Assembly (NCBI RefSeq): GCF_021474425.1
Contig: NZ_JAKEIP010000023.1
Location: 1 to 64,000, forward strand
Length of the DNA stretch: 64,000 nucleotides
Direction: 5' to 3'
Source: Streptomyces muensis
Lineage (GTDB): Bacteria > Actinomycetota > Actinomycetes > Streptomycetales > Streptomycetaceae
In this document: positions 9,942 to 18,642 of the stretch, in pieces
Layout: every line of letters begins with the position of its first letter
Position numbering within the stretch: the stretch's first letter is position 1
Notes under the pieces: model-generated
Databases searched by the model: none
Told to the model about the DNA's origin: nothing
The model's input: only the letters and a program-made list of their open reading frames with translations
Position numbers and translations under genes: made by a program

Positions 9942-11807
9942 GTGGACATGCCGAACATTCGGGCGCGTCTACTGGTTGCCCTGGTCGTCCTCTTCGGATC
10001 CCTGTCGGTGGCGGGCCCCACTCCCGCCACCGCCGCCACCCTCCCCGACTCCCTCTGGTTCGACGAAACGCCGCTCACCGTGCAGAACGGCCGCTTCGTC
10101 GACGGCAACGGCCGCGAGGTCGTACTGCGCGGCTACAACGTCTCCGGCGAGACGAAACTGAAGGAGAACAACGGTCTGCCCTTCGCGTCGACCGCCGACG
10201 CGAAGAAGTCCGCGACCGCCCTGCGCGCCCTCGGCGGCGGCAACTCGGTGCGGTTCCTGCTCTCCTGGGCCTACGCGGAACCCGTACGCGGCCAGGTCGA
10301 CACCGCCTACCTCACGAAGGCCACCGACCAGATACGCGCCTTCCTGGACGCCGGGATCCGCGTGTACCCCGACTTCCACCAGGACCTCTACTCCCGCTGG
10401 CTGTTCGACCCCGACAGCTGGTACACCGGCGACGGCGCCCCCAAGTGGGCGGTCGACCTCGGGAACTACCCCGACGAATACTGCGGGATCTGCCCCTTCT
10501 GGGGCCAGAACATCACCTCCAACGAGGCCGTGAAGCAGTCCACGTACGACTTCTGGCACAACGAGTACGGCCTCCAGGACGCCTTCCTCGACACCGCCCA
10601 GAAGACGATGACGCACCTGAGGCAGAACCTCACCAGCGCCCAGTTCGCGGGCGTCGTCGGCTTCGACCCGTGGAACGAACCGCACGCCGGCACCTACGAC
10701 TCCGGCCAGACCAGCCGGTCGTGGGAGAAGGACGTGCTGTGGCCCTTCTACGTCAAGTTCCGCGCCCGCATGGACGCGGCGGGCTGGCAGAGCAAGCCGG
10801 CCTTCGTCGAGCCCAACCTCTTCTGGAACGCCAACCTCGACTTCCAGAAGGAGGAGGGCGGACTCCTGGACGCGGGCACGCTCGGTCCGCGCTACGTCTT
10901 CAACACCCACTTCTACGACCAGAAGGCCATCTCCGGCGTCTTCATGTGGGGCAAGGCGGAGGACGGGCAGTACGTCGGCGACTTCGGGACCGTCCGCGAC
11001 CGCGCCTCCGCCACCGGGACGGCCGCGATCATCAGCGAGTTCGGGCATCCGCTCGCCGGAAACGTCTCCGACAAGGCGCCGACGGTCTACAAGGCGATGT
11101 ACCAGGCCCTCGACTCCCGGGTGAAGGGCGCGAGTTGGTGGTCGAACCCGAAGGGATCCGGCCCCGTCCTCTCCGGCTCCCAGTGGCAGTGGGACATCTA
11201 CCACGGCCGCCACCACGAGCTGATGAACGACAACCCGGACAAGGTGCAGACCGACGGCGACGCCTGGAACGGCGAGGACCTGTCCGCCGTACGCCTCGAC
11301 GACTCCGGTACGGCGACGCTGCGCCAGGACGCCCGGCTGCTGGACCGGATCTACCCGAGCGCCACCTCCGGTTCGACGGTCGCCTTCACCTACGAGGACC
11401 GCTCCCGGGACGGCTCGACGACCCTGACCTGGAACCCGGTGCCCAGCTCCCTGCCGAACGTGGCGCAGCTGGTCGGATCGGGCCAGTACGGGCTGCTGCT
11501 GTGGCGCTCGGGCAGCGGAACGGCACCGACCGAACTGCACCTCCCGGCCTCCTTCCCGACCGGCTCCACGACGGTCGTCTCCGACCTGGGCACGGCATAC
11601 GCGCCACCGTCGTACACCTCGACCACCCCGGTCGGTGTCGCCGCCGAACCGGGCGGCACGGGCAGCCGCCGCCTGCTGCTCACCGACACCGACTCCGGGG
11701 TCCTGCACTACGCGCTGGTGACCAACCGGGCGAGCGCCCCCTCGGCCGCCCTGCTGAACGCGGCCAAGTCCGAACTCGCCGCGTGGGCCGCGCAGAACGC
11801 CGGATAG
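9942..11807 (+). CDS. Secreted glycoside hydrolase family 5 (endoglycoceramidase-like)
   Basis: The 621-residue protein has an N-terminal signal peptide (Arg-rich start, hydrophobic core, cleavage near ATAAT about residue 32) and a GH5 catalytic domain. The acid/base glutamate is Glu246 in DPWNEPH and the nucleophile is Glu366 in IISEFG. After about residue 440 comes a beta-rich C-terminal domain. The long loops and overall length resemble bacterial endoglycoceramidases and endoglycosylceramidase-like enzymes more than plain cellulases; the exact substrate is uncertain. The start is GTG 9942, with ATG 9948 as an alternative. A palindrome related to the TetR operator at 15186 sits just upstream, so it may be induced together with that system. 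Confidence 0.85.
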   Translation: MDMPNIRARLLVALVVLFGSLSVAGPTPATAATLPDSLWFDETPLTVQNGRFVDGNGREVVLRGYNVSGETKLKENNGLPFASTADAKKSATALRALGGGNSVRFLLSWAYAEPVRGQVDTAYLTKATDQIRAFLDAGIRVYPDFHQDLYSRWLFDPDSWYTGDGAPKWAVDLGNYPDEYCGICPFWGQNITSNEAVKQSTYDFWHNEYGLQDAFLDTAQKTMTHLRQNLTSAQFAGVVGFDPWNEPHAGTYDSGQTSRSWEKDVLWPFYVKFRARMDAAGWQSKPAFVEPNLFWNANLDFQKEEGGLLDAGTLGPRYVFNTHFYDQKAISGVFMWGKAEDGQYVGDFGTVRDRASATGTAAIISEFGHPLAGNVSDKAPTVYKAMYQALDSRVKGASWWSNPKGSGPVLSGSQWQWDIYHGRHHELMNDNPDKVQTDGDAWNGEDLSAVRLDDSGTATLRQDARLLDRIYPSATSGSTVAFTYEDRSRDGSTTLTWNPVPSSLPNVAQLVGSGQYGLLLWRSGSGTAPTELHLPASFPTGSTTVVSDLGTAYAPPSYTSTTPVGVAAEPGGTGSRRLLLTDTDSGVLHYALVTNRASAPSAALLNAAKSELAAWAAQNAG

Positions 11808-11872
11808 GCACCGCCGTTTGACCCTCCCCTTACGTCAGGCCGCACGCTGTACCCCGACGAAAGGGCAGGTGA

Positions 11873-12661
11873 ATGAGCTACTCCGTGGGGCAGGTCTCGT
11901 CCTTCGCCGGGGTGACCGTGCGCACGCTGCACCACTACGACCGGGCGGGACTGCTCTCGCCCAGCGGTCGCAGCGGCGCCGGTTACCGGCTGTACGACGA
12001 CACCGACCTGGCCCGGCTCCAGCAGATCCTCTTCTACCGCGAACTCGGCTTCTCCCTCGACGAGATCGCCGAGATCCTCAAGGACCCGCAGGCGAACGCC
12101 CTGGACCATCTCCAGGCCCGCCTGCGGCAGTTGAGCGAGGAGATCGGCCGACTCCAGCGGCTGGCCGAGGTGGCCGAGCAGGCGATCGAGGTCCGGCAGA
12201 CGGGCGTCGAGCTGACACCCGAGGAGCGCTTCGAGGTCTTCGGCGAGATCACCTTCGACCTCTCCTACGCCACCGAGGCACAGCTCAAGTGGCAGGACTC
12301 ACCGGGGCAGAAGGAGTCCATGGCGCGGGCCGCCGCCCACACCAAGGAGGACTGGCGCCGGCTCATGGGCGAGGCCGCCGCCTGGCGCGTGGAACTGCTC
12401 GCGGCCTTCGACGAGGGCGAGCCGGCCGACGGCGAGCGGGCGACGGACCTCGCCGAGGAACACCGGCTGCACATCGCCCGCTGGTTCACCACCTGCCCGC
12501 CCGACATGCACCGGCGCATCGCGGACGACTTCGCCACCGACCCACGCGCCTTCGCGCTCGTCGTCCCGCCCTCGCAGCAACGGCCCGGCCTCGCCGCCTA
12601 TCTGCGCGAAGCCGTCCACGCGAACGCGGCCCGCCGGGCACAGCCTGAGGAGGACGGATGA
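11873..12661 (+). CDS. MerR-family regulator with TipAS-type ligand-binding domain
   Basis: The 262-residue protein has an N-terminal winged helix (VGQVSSFAGVTVRTLHHYD at about 3-21, then the ladder of MerR DNA-binding residues), a coiled-coil linker at about 75-115 and a C-terminal all-helical TipAS-like domain from about 125. In TipAL, that domain binds thiopeptide antibiotics and turns the protein into an activator. ATG 11873 follows the AAGGGCAGG ribosome site. Its TGA overlaps the ATG of the next gene (ATGA at 12658-12661), so regulator and glycosyltransferase are translationally coupled. Inference: it senses a small molecule, perhaps the one the glycosyltransferase modifies. Confidence 0.88.
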   Translation: MSYSVGQVSSFAGVTVRTLHHYDRAGLLSPSGRSGAGYRLYDDTDLARLQQILFYRELGFSLDEIAEILKDPQANALDHLQARLRQLSEEIGRLQRLAEVAEQAIEVRQTGVELTPEERFEVFGEITFDLSYATEAQLKWQDSPGQKESMARAAAHTKEDWRRLMGEAAAWRVELLAAFDEGEPADGERATDLAEEHRLHIARWFTTCPPDMHRRIADDFATDPRAFALVVPPSQQRPGLAAYLREAVHANAARRAQPEEDG

Positions 12662-13857
12662 GAATCCTGATCGCTGCCGCCGGATCACGCGGCGACGTCG
12701 CACCGTACACCGGCCTGGGGGCGGGCCTGCGCGAGGCCGGACACGATGTCACCCTCGCCACGACGGACGCCTTCGCGCCCCTCGTCCGCGAGGCGGGCCT
12801 GGAGTTCCGGAGCCTGCCCACGCGCCCGCAGGCTCCGGGGGCGGTCGAGAGCCGACGCGAACTGATGCGCACGGCGTCCGCGTTCGTCACCCAGCTCGGC
12901 CGGGGCTTCGCCGACGCGGTCGACCCGGGCACGGAACTGCTCCTGCTGTCCACGACCACCGCACCGCTCGGCCGGCACCTCGCCGAGGCCATGGGCATCC
13001 CGGCGATCGGCCTCTACCTCCAGCCCACCGCCCCGACCGGCGACTTCCCGCCCAACCTCATGGGCACCCGCTCCCTCGGCCGCCTCGGCAACCGCGCCGC
13101 CGGCCGCTTCGCGCTGCGGATGGCCGACCGCGTCTACACCGAGGCTGTCACCGACCTGCGACGGCGCCTCGACCTGCCCGCGTTGACCCCCGCCGAGATG
13201 CGCCGGCGACAGGAGCGCGCGAACCGGCCCGTCCTGCACGGCTTCAGCACGGCACTGGTGCCGCGCCCGTCGGATTGGCGTGAGGGACTCGACGTCGTCG
13301 GCACCTGGTGGCCGTACCTCGCCCCGGACCGTCGACTCCCCACCGAAGTGGAGGACTTCCTCGCGGCCGGGCCGCGCCCGGTGTTCATCGGCTTCGGCAG
13401 CATGGCCGCCGGGCACGGCGAGCGGCTCAGCGAGATCGCCGTCGGGGCGCTGCGCCGGGCCGGGTTGCGCGGCATCGTGCAGGCGGGGAGCGCCGGGCTC
13501 GCGGCCGATGGCGACGACGTCCTGACCACCGGTGACGTACCGCATGCGCTGCTCTTCCCGAGGGTGGCCGCGGTGGTGCACCACGCCGGGGCCGGCACCG
13601 CGGCAGCCGCTCTGCGCGCCGGGGCGCCCGCGATTCCGGTGCCGGTGACGGCGGACCAGCCGTTCTGGGCGGCACGGCTGGCGTCGATCGGGGCCGCGAC
13701 CGCACCGATCCCCTTCGCGTCCCTCACCGCCGAGCGGCTCGCCGACGCGCTGGGTCGGGTCGTACGGCAGCAGGGGTACGCTCGCGCCGCCTCGGTCGCG
13801 GCGCGGCACATGGCGACCGAGGACGGCGTGGGGGCGGTACTGAAGGCGCTGGGCTGA
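12658..13857 (+). CDS. GT1-family glycosyltransferase (UGT/macrolide type)
   Basis: The 399-residue enzyme has a GT-B fold. The N-terminal loop AAAGSRGDVAPYTGLG (residues 6-21) is characteristic of sterol and antibiotic glycosyltransferases. The C-terminal sugar-nucleotide site has GDVPHALLFPRVAAVVHHAGAGT. It probably transfers a sugar from UDP- or dTDP-sugar to a hydrophobic acceptor. The gene is coupled by a 4-base overlap to the TipA-like regulator, a pairing that suggests inducible modification of a drug. A paralogue with the same N-terminal signature is encoded at 15978-17201. Confidence 0.88.
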   Translation: MRILIAAAGSRGDVAPYTGLGAGLREAGHDVTLATTDAFAPLVREAGLEFRSLPTRPQAPGAVESRRELMRTASAFVTQLGRGFADAVDPGTELLLLSTTTAPLGRHLAEAMGIPAIGLYLQPTAPTGDFPPNLMGTRSLGRLGNRAAGRFALRMADRVYTEAVTDLRRRLDLPALTPAEMRRRQERANRPVLHGFSTALVPRPSDWREGLDVVGTWWPYLAPDRRLPTEVEDFLAAGPRPVFIGFGSMAAGHGERLSEIAVGALRRAGLRGIVQAGSAGLAADGDDVLTTGDVPHALLFPRVAAVVHHAGAGTAAAALRAGAPAIPVPVTADQPFWAARLASIGAATAPIPFASLTAERLADALGRVVRQQGYARAASVAARHMATEDGVGAVLKALG

Positions 13858-13876
13858 TCAAAGGGGTTGATCAGCC
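13852..13876. terminator. Bidirectional terminator between convergent genes
   Basis: A perfect 9-bp inverted repeat GGCTGATCA/TGATCAGCC with a 7-base loop (AAGGGGT) carries both stop codons: TGA of the glycosyltransferase and TGA (tca) of the beta-propeller gene. There is no long T tract. Confidence 0.6.
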
Positions 13877-15124
13877 GTTCGACGGGCTGGTCCAGCCGGC
13901 CTCCACATGGCCCAGCCGGACCCGCTGCGGGTGGTCGCCGACCGGGACGGACACCTGCTTGCGGCCGGTGGCGAAGTCGATGGCCGTGACCTGGTCGGTG
14001 CCGCTCTCGGAGACCACGCAGGACTTGCCGTCACCGCTGACCGTGGCCCAGTAGGGCTTGGAGGCGGTGACGAGCGGGCCCTCCTGGAGGGTGGTGCGGT
14101 TGACGACGGTCGCGTAGTCGTCCATCGTGCCCGCGACACACAGCTTGCTGCCGTCGGGGCTCATCGAAAGGCCGTGGTGGCGCGAGTCGTTGACGAAGCT
14201 GGTGCGGTCGTCGCTGGTCGCCGGGTTCTTCGGCAGGGTCTTCGTGCGGGTGATCTTGTCGGTGGCGAGGTCGTACTCGAAGAAGCCGTTGAAGAACGAC
14301 ACCTGGAAGTACAGCTTCGACTCGTCCGGCGAGAACACGGCCGGCCGCACCGCGTCCGAGTAGTCCGACAGCCCGAGCGCGTCCAGCTTCGGGCGCATGT
14401 CGATGACCTTGACCTGCTGGTACGTGGTCGCGTCGACGACGGTGATGCGCCGGTCGCCCTTCGTCCAGTCCAGCCAGGGGGCGTCGGTCTGGGTGTTCAC
14501 GTCGCCGATCGCCATGTTGTAGATGTACTTGCCGTCCTGCGTGAAGATGTTCTCGTGCGGCTTGTCGCCGGTCGTGAACTTCCCCAGTTCCTTGCCCGTC
14601 TCGATGTCCAGTACGTGCACGGTGTTCGAGGTCGACGCCGACACCGCGACCCGCTTGCCGTCGGGGGAGACCGCCATGTGGTCGGCGCGGTAACCGGACA
14701 CCGGGAAGCGCCAGTTGACCTCGCCGGTGGCCAGGTCGAGGGACACCACGTCGGCGAAGCTCGGGCGCGAGACGACCACGGACTTCCCGTCCGGCGTGGA
14801 GTACATGTCGTCGACGAACTGGTCGTGGCCCTCACCGACGCTGTTGCGGATCGCCATGAAGTAGATCCACTTGATCGGATCGGCGTTGATCTCCGCCATC
14901 CGCTGGTCCTTGTCGGGGATGACATTGATCCGGCCGATCTTCCCGAAGTCCCCGGAGGACTTGATGACATCGGCGGTGCCGTCCCAGTTGTTGCCGACGA
15001 ACATCACCTCGCGCAGCGCCGCCGCGGAGGCGTCGGCTGCGGTGGCGGTGGTCGCGGGGGCGGCGACGGTCAGGGCGAGGGCGGCGGCCACGGAGCACAG
15101 GTGCCTGGGACTGATGGCAGGCAT
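13871..15124 (-). CDS. Secreted YncE-like beta-propeller (YVTN/WD40) protein
   Basis: The 417-residue protein starts with a signal peptide (cleavage near TATAADAS, about residue 30). Repeated beta-propeller blades follow, with motifs such as SPDGKRVAVSASTSNTVHVLDIETG and later VSGDGKSCVVSESGTDQVTAID. Such proteins are extracellular seven-bladed propellers; the ligand is unknown. It is transcribed divergently from a TetR regulator, and the shared promoter region carries a perfect palindrome, so it is probably the main target of that repressor. Confidence 0.8.
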   Translation of the reverse strand: MPAISPRHLCSVAAALALTVAAPATTATAADASAAALREVMFVGNNWDGTADVIKSSGDFGKIGRINVIPDKDQRMAEINADPIKWIYFMAIRNSVGEGHDQFVDDMYSTPDGKSVVVSRPSFADVVSLDLATGEVNWRFPVSGYRADHMAVSPDGKRVAVSASTSNTVHVLDIETGKELGKFTTGDKPHENIFTQDGKYIYNMAIGDVNTQTDAPWLDWTKGDRRITVVDATTYQQVKVIDMRPKLDALGLSDYSDAVRPAVFSPDESKLYFQVSFFNGFFEYDLATDKITRTKTLPKNPATSDDRTSFVNDSRHHGLSMSPDGSKLCVAGTMDDYATVVNRTTLQEGPLVTASKPYWATVSGDGKSCVVSESGTDQVTAIDFATGRKQVSVPVGDHPQRVRLGHVEAGWTSPSNG

Positions 15125-15185
15125 GACTGCTCTCTTCCTCTGAGATGGGAGGGGGAGATCTGAACACGAGTGCTTTCAGAATCAA

Positions 15186-15201
15186 CTTACTGAAAAGTAA
15201 G
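15186..15201. promoter_or_regulatory. TetR operator candidate
   Basis: CTTACTGAAAAGTAAG is a perfect inverted repeat (CTTACT-N4-AGTAAG) in the region between the divergent beta-propeller and TetR genes. Its form, ACT-N4-AGT, is typical of TetR-family operators. A near copy lies at 9891. Confidence 0.65.
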
Positions 15202-15278
15202 GAGGGGGTGCCCTTCTCCACAAGACTGCGTACACGACAAAATTGGCCGTCGGGTCGGCAAGGTGCTGGGAGGACAGC

Positions 15279-15941
15279 GTGACGGGCAGGATCAAGGCGC
15301 CCACCGGCCGCTACGGCGGCAAGTCGGCCGAGGAGCGACAGGCCGAGCGGCGGCGACGCTTCCTGGACGCCGCCCTCCAGCTCTTCGGCGACAGCCCCGG
15401 CTACCGGGGCACGACCGTCGCGGCACTGAGCGAGGCCGCGGGCCTGTCGACCCGTCAGTTCTACGAGGAGTTCCGCGCCCTGGAGGACGTCCTGGCGGCC
15501 CTCCACCTGGAGGTCAACGCGTGGGCCGAGGAAGCCGCCCTGACCGCCGTGGCCGAGGCGCAGCACCTCCCGCTCGCCGAACGGGCCACCGCGATCTTCC
15601 GCGCCTACGCCGCGAACGTCACCGCCGACCCGCGCCGCATCCGCATCACCTTCGTCGAGATCATCGGCGTGAGCCCACGGCTGGAGGAGCAGCGGCTCGC
15701 GCGCCGGGCCCGCTGGGTCGACCTCGTCTGTGCCGAGGTGGCGTCCGCCGTGGCGCGCGGGGAGGCGGCGCCGCGCGACTACCGGCTCGCCGTGACCGCG
15801 TTCATCGGCAGCGTCAACGGGCTGCTGCACGACTGGAGCGCCGGGTGGGTGGACGCCACCCTCGACGAGGTCGTCGACGAACTGGTCCGCATCCTCCTCG
15901 GCATCCTCCAGCCGACGGACGCCCGGCTCGCCGGCTCCTGA
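15279..15941 (+). CDS. TetR-family transcriptional regulator
   Basis: The 220-residue protein has an N-terminal helix-turn-helix (AALSEAAGLSTRQFYEEF at about 48-65) and a variable helical ligand domain. I chose GTG 15279 because GGGAGGA stands at the right distance before it; the frame also opens farther upstream without a ribosome site. A palindrome lies about 80 bases upstream and probably serves for self-repression and for control of the divergent secreted propeller gene. Confidence 0.88.
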   Translation: MTGRIKAPTGRYGGKSAEERQAERRRRFLDAALQLFGDSPGYRGTTVAALSEAAGLSTRQFYEEFRALEDVLAALHLEVNAWAEEAALTAVAEAQHLPLAERATAIFRAYAANVTADPRRIRITFVEIIGVSPRLEEQRLARRARWVDLVCAEVASAVARGEAAPRDYRLAVTAFIGSVNGLLHDWSAGWVDATLDEVVDELVRILLGILQPTDARLAGS

Positions 15942-15977
15942 CGCCGATCAGCCGGTGACGTCGCCGGCTCCCGCGGT

Positions 15978-17201
15978 TCAGCCGGCGAGCCGGTTCACCA
16001 CGTCGAGGACGGGCGCGACCCCGTCCTCGGCCCGCAGTCCGTCGGCGATGTCGCGGGCGCGGCGGCCGTAGGACGGGTCGGTGGTCGCCCGCCGGACGGC
16101 GTCCGCCAGCGCGTAGGCCGTCAACTTCCGCAGCGGCACCGCGCGGGGCGCCACGCCGAGGGCGACCAGACGGTCGGCCCAGAAGCCCTCGTCGAACTGG
16201 ATCGGCACGGGCACGGCCGGCACCCCGGCGCGCAGCCCGGCCGCCGTCGTGCCCGCGCCGCAGTGATGGATCACGGCGGCCATCCGCGGGAAGAGCACGG
16301 AGTGCGGCACCTCGTCGATGGTCAGTACGTCGTCCCCGGCGGCCTCCAGACCGCCCCAGCCCCGCTGGATCACCGTGCGCAGCCCGGCCCGGCGCAGGGC
16401 GCGCACGACCTCGCCGCTCAGCCGCGCGGGATCGGGCACGGTCGCGCTGCCCAGGCCCACGAAGACCGGCGGCGGGCCCGCGTCGAGGAACTCCCGCAGC
16501 TGAGACGGGAGTTGGGCCTCGCCGTCGTACGGCCACCAGTAACCCGTCACCTCCAGGTGCGGCGGCCAGTCGCGTGGCCTGGGCACCACCAGGGAGCTGT
16601 AACCGTGCAGCGCGCGGCGCTCGCGTGGGCTGCGGGACGTGCGCGGCAGCCCGAGGCGGGCCCGTGCGTCCGGTACCGCCGCCGAGAAGACCCGGTCGAT
16701 GGCGAGGCGCACCACATGCCCCGCGGCCCGGTTGCCCACAGCGCCCCAGGAGCCACCCCCGAGCATCGGCGGCCCGAACTCGCGGGTGGGTGCGAGCGGT
16801 TGGAGAGGGACGTCGAGGCTCGGCAGTGACAGACCCTCGGCGATGGTGTGCCCCAGCGGGGCGGTGGAAGCCGCCAGGAGCAGCAGGTCGCTGTCCCGCG
16901 CCGCGGCCAGCATGTCGTCCGTCAGCTGTCCGGCCAGGGCCCGCGCCAGCCCCACCACGCGCACCAGCTTGCCCAGTCCGCTCGCACTGCGGTGCAGGCT
17001 CCGGCCGCGCGCGGACTCCAGTTCCGCCCGTGGGTCCAACGGCAGCGGATGGAAGCGGACACCGGATCCCGCGACCAGTCGCTCGAAGCAGCCGTGCGTG
17101 ACCAGGGTGACCTCGTGACCGGCCCGGGACAGGGCGTGGCCGAGTCCGGTGTAGGGGGCGACATCGCCCCGGGAGCCCGCCGTCATGATCGCTACGCGCA
17201 C
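15978..17201 (-). CDS. Second GT1-family glycosyltransferase
   Basis: The 407-residue GT-B enzyme is paralogous to the one at 12658-13857: AIMTAGSRGDVAPYTGLGH at the N-terminus and DEVPHSVLFPRMAAVIHHCGAGT in the donor-binding part. The start is GTG 17201, chosen because the conserved first strand begins there; the frame stays open for 37 codons upstream without family similarity. It is convergent with the TetR gene. The acceptor is unknown. Confidence 0.85.
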   Translation of the reverse strand: MRVAIMTAGSRGDVAPYTGLGHALSRAGHEVTLVTHGCFERLVAGSGVRFHPLPLDPRAELESARGRSLHRSASGLGKLVRVVGLARALAGQLTDDMLAAARDSDLLLLAASTAPLGHTIAEGLSLPSLDVPLQPLAPTREFGPPMLGGGSWGAVGNRAAGHVVRLAIDRVFSAAVPDARARLGLPRTSRSPRERRALHGYSSLVVPRPRDWPPHLEVTGYWWPYDGEAQLPSQLREFLDAGPPPVFVGLGSATVPDPARLSGEVVRALRRAGLRTVIQRGWGGLEAAGDDVLTIDEVPHSVLFPRMAAVIHHCGAGTTAAGLRAGVPAVPVPIQFDEGFWADRLVALGVAPRAVPLRKLTAYALADAVRRATTDPSYGRRARDIADGLRAEDGVAPVLDVVNRLAG

Positions 17202-17233
17202 GTCCGTCAGTATGGCGGCGCACGACGCGCCAA

Positions 17234-17300
17234 GGGAACGGCGCACGACGCGGAAGGAGAACGGCGCGCGCGACGGGGAAGGAGAACGGCGCGTGAGCGC
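17234..17300 (+). repeat. Short tandem repeat, about 25-bp unit
   Basis: Three imperfect copies of a GGAGAACGGCGCGCGCGACG-type unit lie head to tail (17234-17255, 17256-17280, 17281-17300) upstream of the second glycosyltransferase. No function is visible. Confidence 0.5.
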
Positions 17301-17326
17301 GGGCGATTTCAACTCCGTCCCATCCG

Positions 17327-17402
17327 TTGACTTCCCCCTCTCGTGGCCCTACTTTCAGCGCCACCACGTTCGACCTTCCGACTGCCGTCCGAGATGTCGA
17401 AC
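17327..17402 (+). promoter_or_regulatory. Probable native promoter and operator of the GH27 gene, now left of the IS
   Basis: TTGACT (17327-17332) and TACTTT (17350-17355) are separated by 17 bases, a good vegetative-type promoter pointing right. An inverted repeat GTTCGAC (17368-17374)/GTCGAAC (17396-17402) follows and could be an operator. Without the insertion element this promoter would lie about 80 bases before the GH27 start codon. Confidence 0.5.
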
Positions 17403-17467
17403 CTGCTGGGTGTCTCTCCCGCACTAAGACGCCGTTTCTGATGGTGAGTCTGTGTCGTTACTGGGGC

Positions 17468-18276
17468 ATGGCAGGACTTGTAGAACGGCTGGTGCCGGAG
17501 GAGATGTGGGATCTGTTTCGACGGGTGGTGCCACCGACTGAGGTCGTCCGCCCGCAGGATGGAGGAAAGAGGCGAGCCGACGATCGCGAGGTCCTGGCCG
17601 GGATCATCTTCGTCGCTACCTCCGGCTGCACATGGCGGCAACTGCCACCGGTGTTCGGGCCGTGCTGGCAGACGGTCTACCGGCGCTTCGCCCAGTGGAG
17701 CCGCGCACGGGTCTGGGGCCGCCTCCACCGCGTGATCCTGGACGAGTTGGGAGCGCGTGGTGAGTTGGACTGGTCCCGCTGCGCGATCGACTCGGTGAGC
17801 ATTCGCGCCGCAAAGGGGGGCTCCTGACGGGACCGAATCCGACCGATCGCGGCAAGAACGGATCGAAGATCCACCTGATCACGGACCGGAACGGACTACC
17901 GCTGTCCCTGGGTATCTCGGCCGCCAACCTTCACGACAGCCAGGCTCTGAAGCCACTGATCTGCGGTATTCCTCCGGTCCGCTCCCGCCGCGGCCCACGG
18001 CGACGCAAGCCCGACAAGCTCCACGCCGACAAGGGGTATGACTACGCCCACCTGCGGCGATGGCTTCGAGAGCGCAACATCACCCCTCGCATCGCCCGCA
18101 AAGGCACCGAATCGTCGAACCGGCTCGGCCGTCACCGCTGGGTGGTAGAGAGAACCGTGTCCTGGCTCGCCGGCTGTCGACGCCTGCACCGCCGCTACGA
18201 GCGCAAGCCCGAGCACTTCCTGGCTTTTGTGGGCGTCGCAGCAGCCCTCATCAGCCATCGCCGCCTGACACACTGA
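17468..18276 (+). CDS. IS5-family (IS427-like) transposase, made by -1 frameshift
   Basis: The first frame (ATG 17468 to TGA 17827) encodes the N-terminal part up to AIDSVSIRAAKGG, with the first catalytic Asp. The second frame continues with TGPNPTDRGKNGSK and carries LHADKGYDY (second Asp) and RWVVERTVSWL (Glu), so the DDE triad is complete. The switch is by -1 at the heptamer G_GGG_GGC (17815-17821), four bases before the stop codon. Two-frame organisation with such a slippery run is known for this IS group, so I read this as programmed frameshifting and not decay. ATG 17441, inside the terminal repeat, is a possible alternative start. Confidence 0.85.
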
Positions 18277-18285
18277 GGGGCGAGG

Positions 18286-18642
18286 TCAGTCAGCTGACGC
18301 AGTCAGAGGGTCCGGTCGGGACAACGTCTCGGACAACGGGAGCCCGTCCCTTGCGGCAACGATCCGACGCACCCGCAGTTCGGCTCTTGTCCGCGGGCGG
18401 TACTTGGGCTCCTTGCCACACCCGCAGGCCGATCGCCCCTCGTAGCGCAGCCCTTCCCCCAACACCGCAGCCGCCACAGACCACCCGCGAACATCACGCC
18501 TGGGCGGAGGGGCGAAGTCATGACCAGCGCAAATGAGGGGTCGAGCGCAGTTTGGGCACAGGTGCTCCCGCTGCGGATAGCCATGCCGCTTGAAGCTGAC
18601 ACGGCACGAGACGCACGCGTAGTGCAGCTTGTAGTAGGTCAT
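18286..18642 (-). CDS. Small zinc-ribbon protein, IS passenger gene
   Basis: The 118-residue protein starts at ATG 18642 (MTYYKLHYACVSCR); GTG 18657 is an alternative. It has CVSC near the N-terminus and CPNC about 20 residues later, a likely zinc ribbon, then CGCGK and a basic C-terminal half. Small Streptomyces proteins of this type are often labelled deoxyxylulose-5-phosphate synthase in databases, as I recall, but no thiamine-diphosphate domain is present. The function is unknown. It lies between the transposase stop and the right terminal repeat, on the opposite strand, so it moves with the element. Confidence 0.65.
   Translation of the reverse strand: MTYYKLHYACVSCRVSFKRHGYPQREHLCPNCARPLICAGHDFAPPPRRDVRGWSVAAAVLGEGLRYEGRSACGCGKEPKYRPRTRAELRVRRIVAARDGLPLSETLSRPDPLTASAD

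Noticed and set aside
9969..11708. 579-codon minus-strand frame opposite the GH5 gene
   Set aside because: Antisense shadow; the plus strand has signal peptide and both catalytic glutamates.
15951..15968. Imperfect palindrome between TetR and second glycosyltransferase genes
   Set aside because: Short GC-rich symmetry of this kind is common in such DNA; too weak to call a terminator.
17468..18276. Transposase as a pseudogene
   Set aside because: The single frame change falls on a textbook slippery heptamer and both parts are otherwise intact, with perfect terminal repeats.
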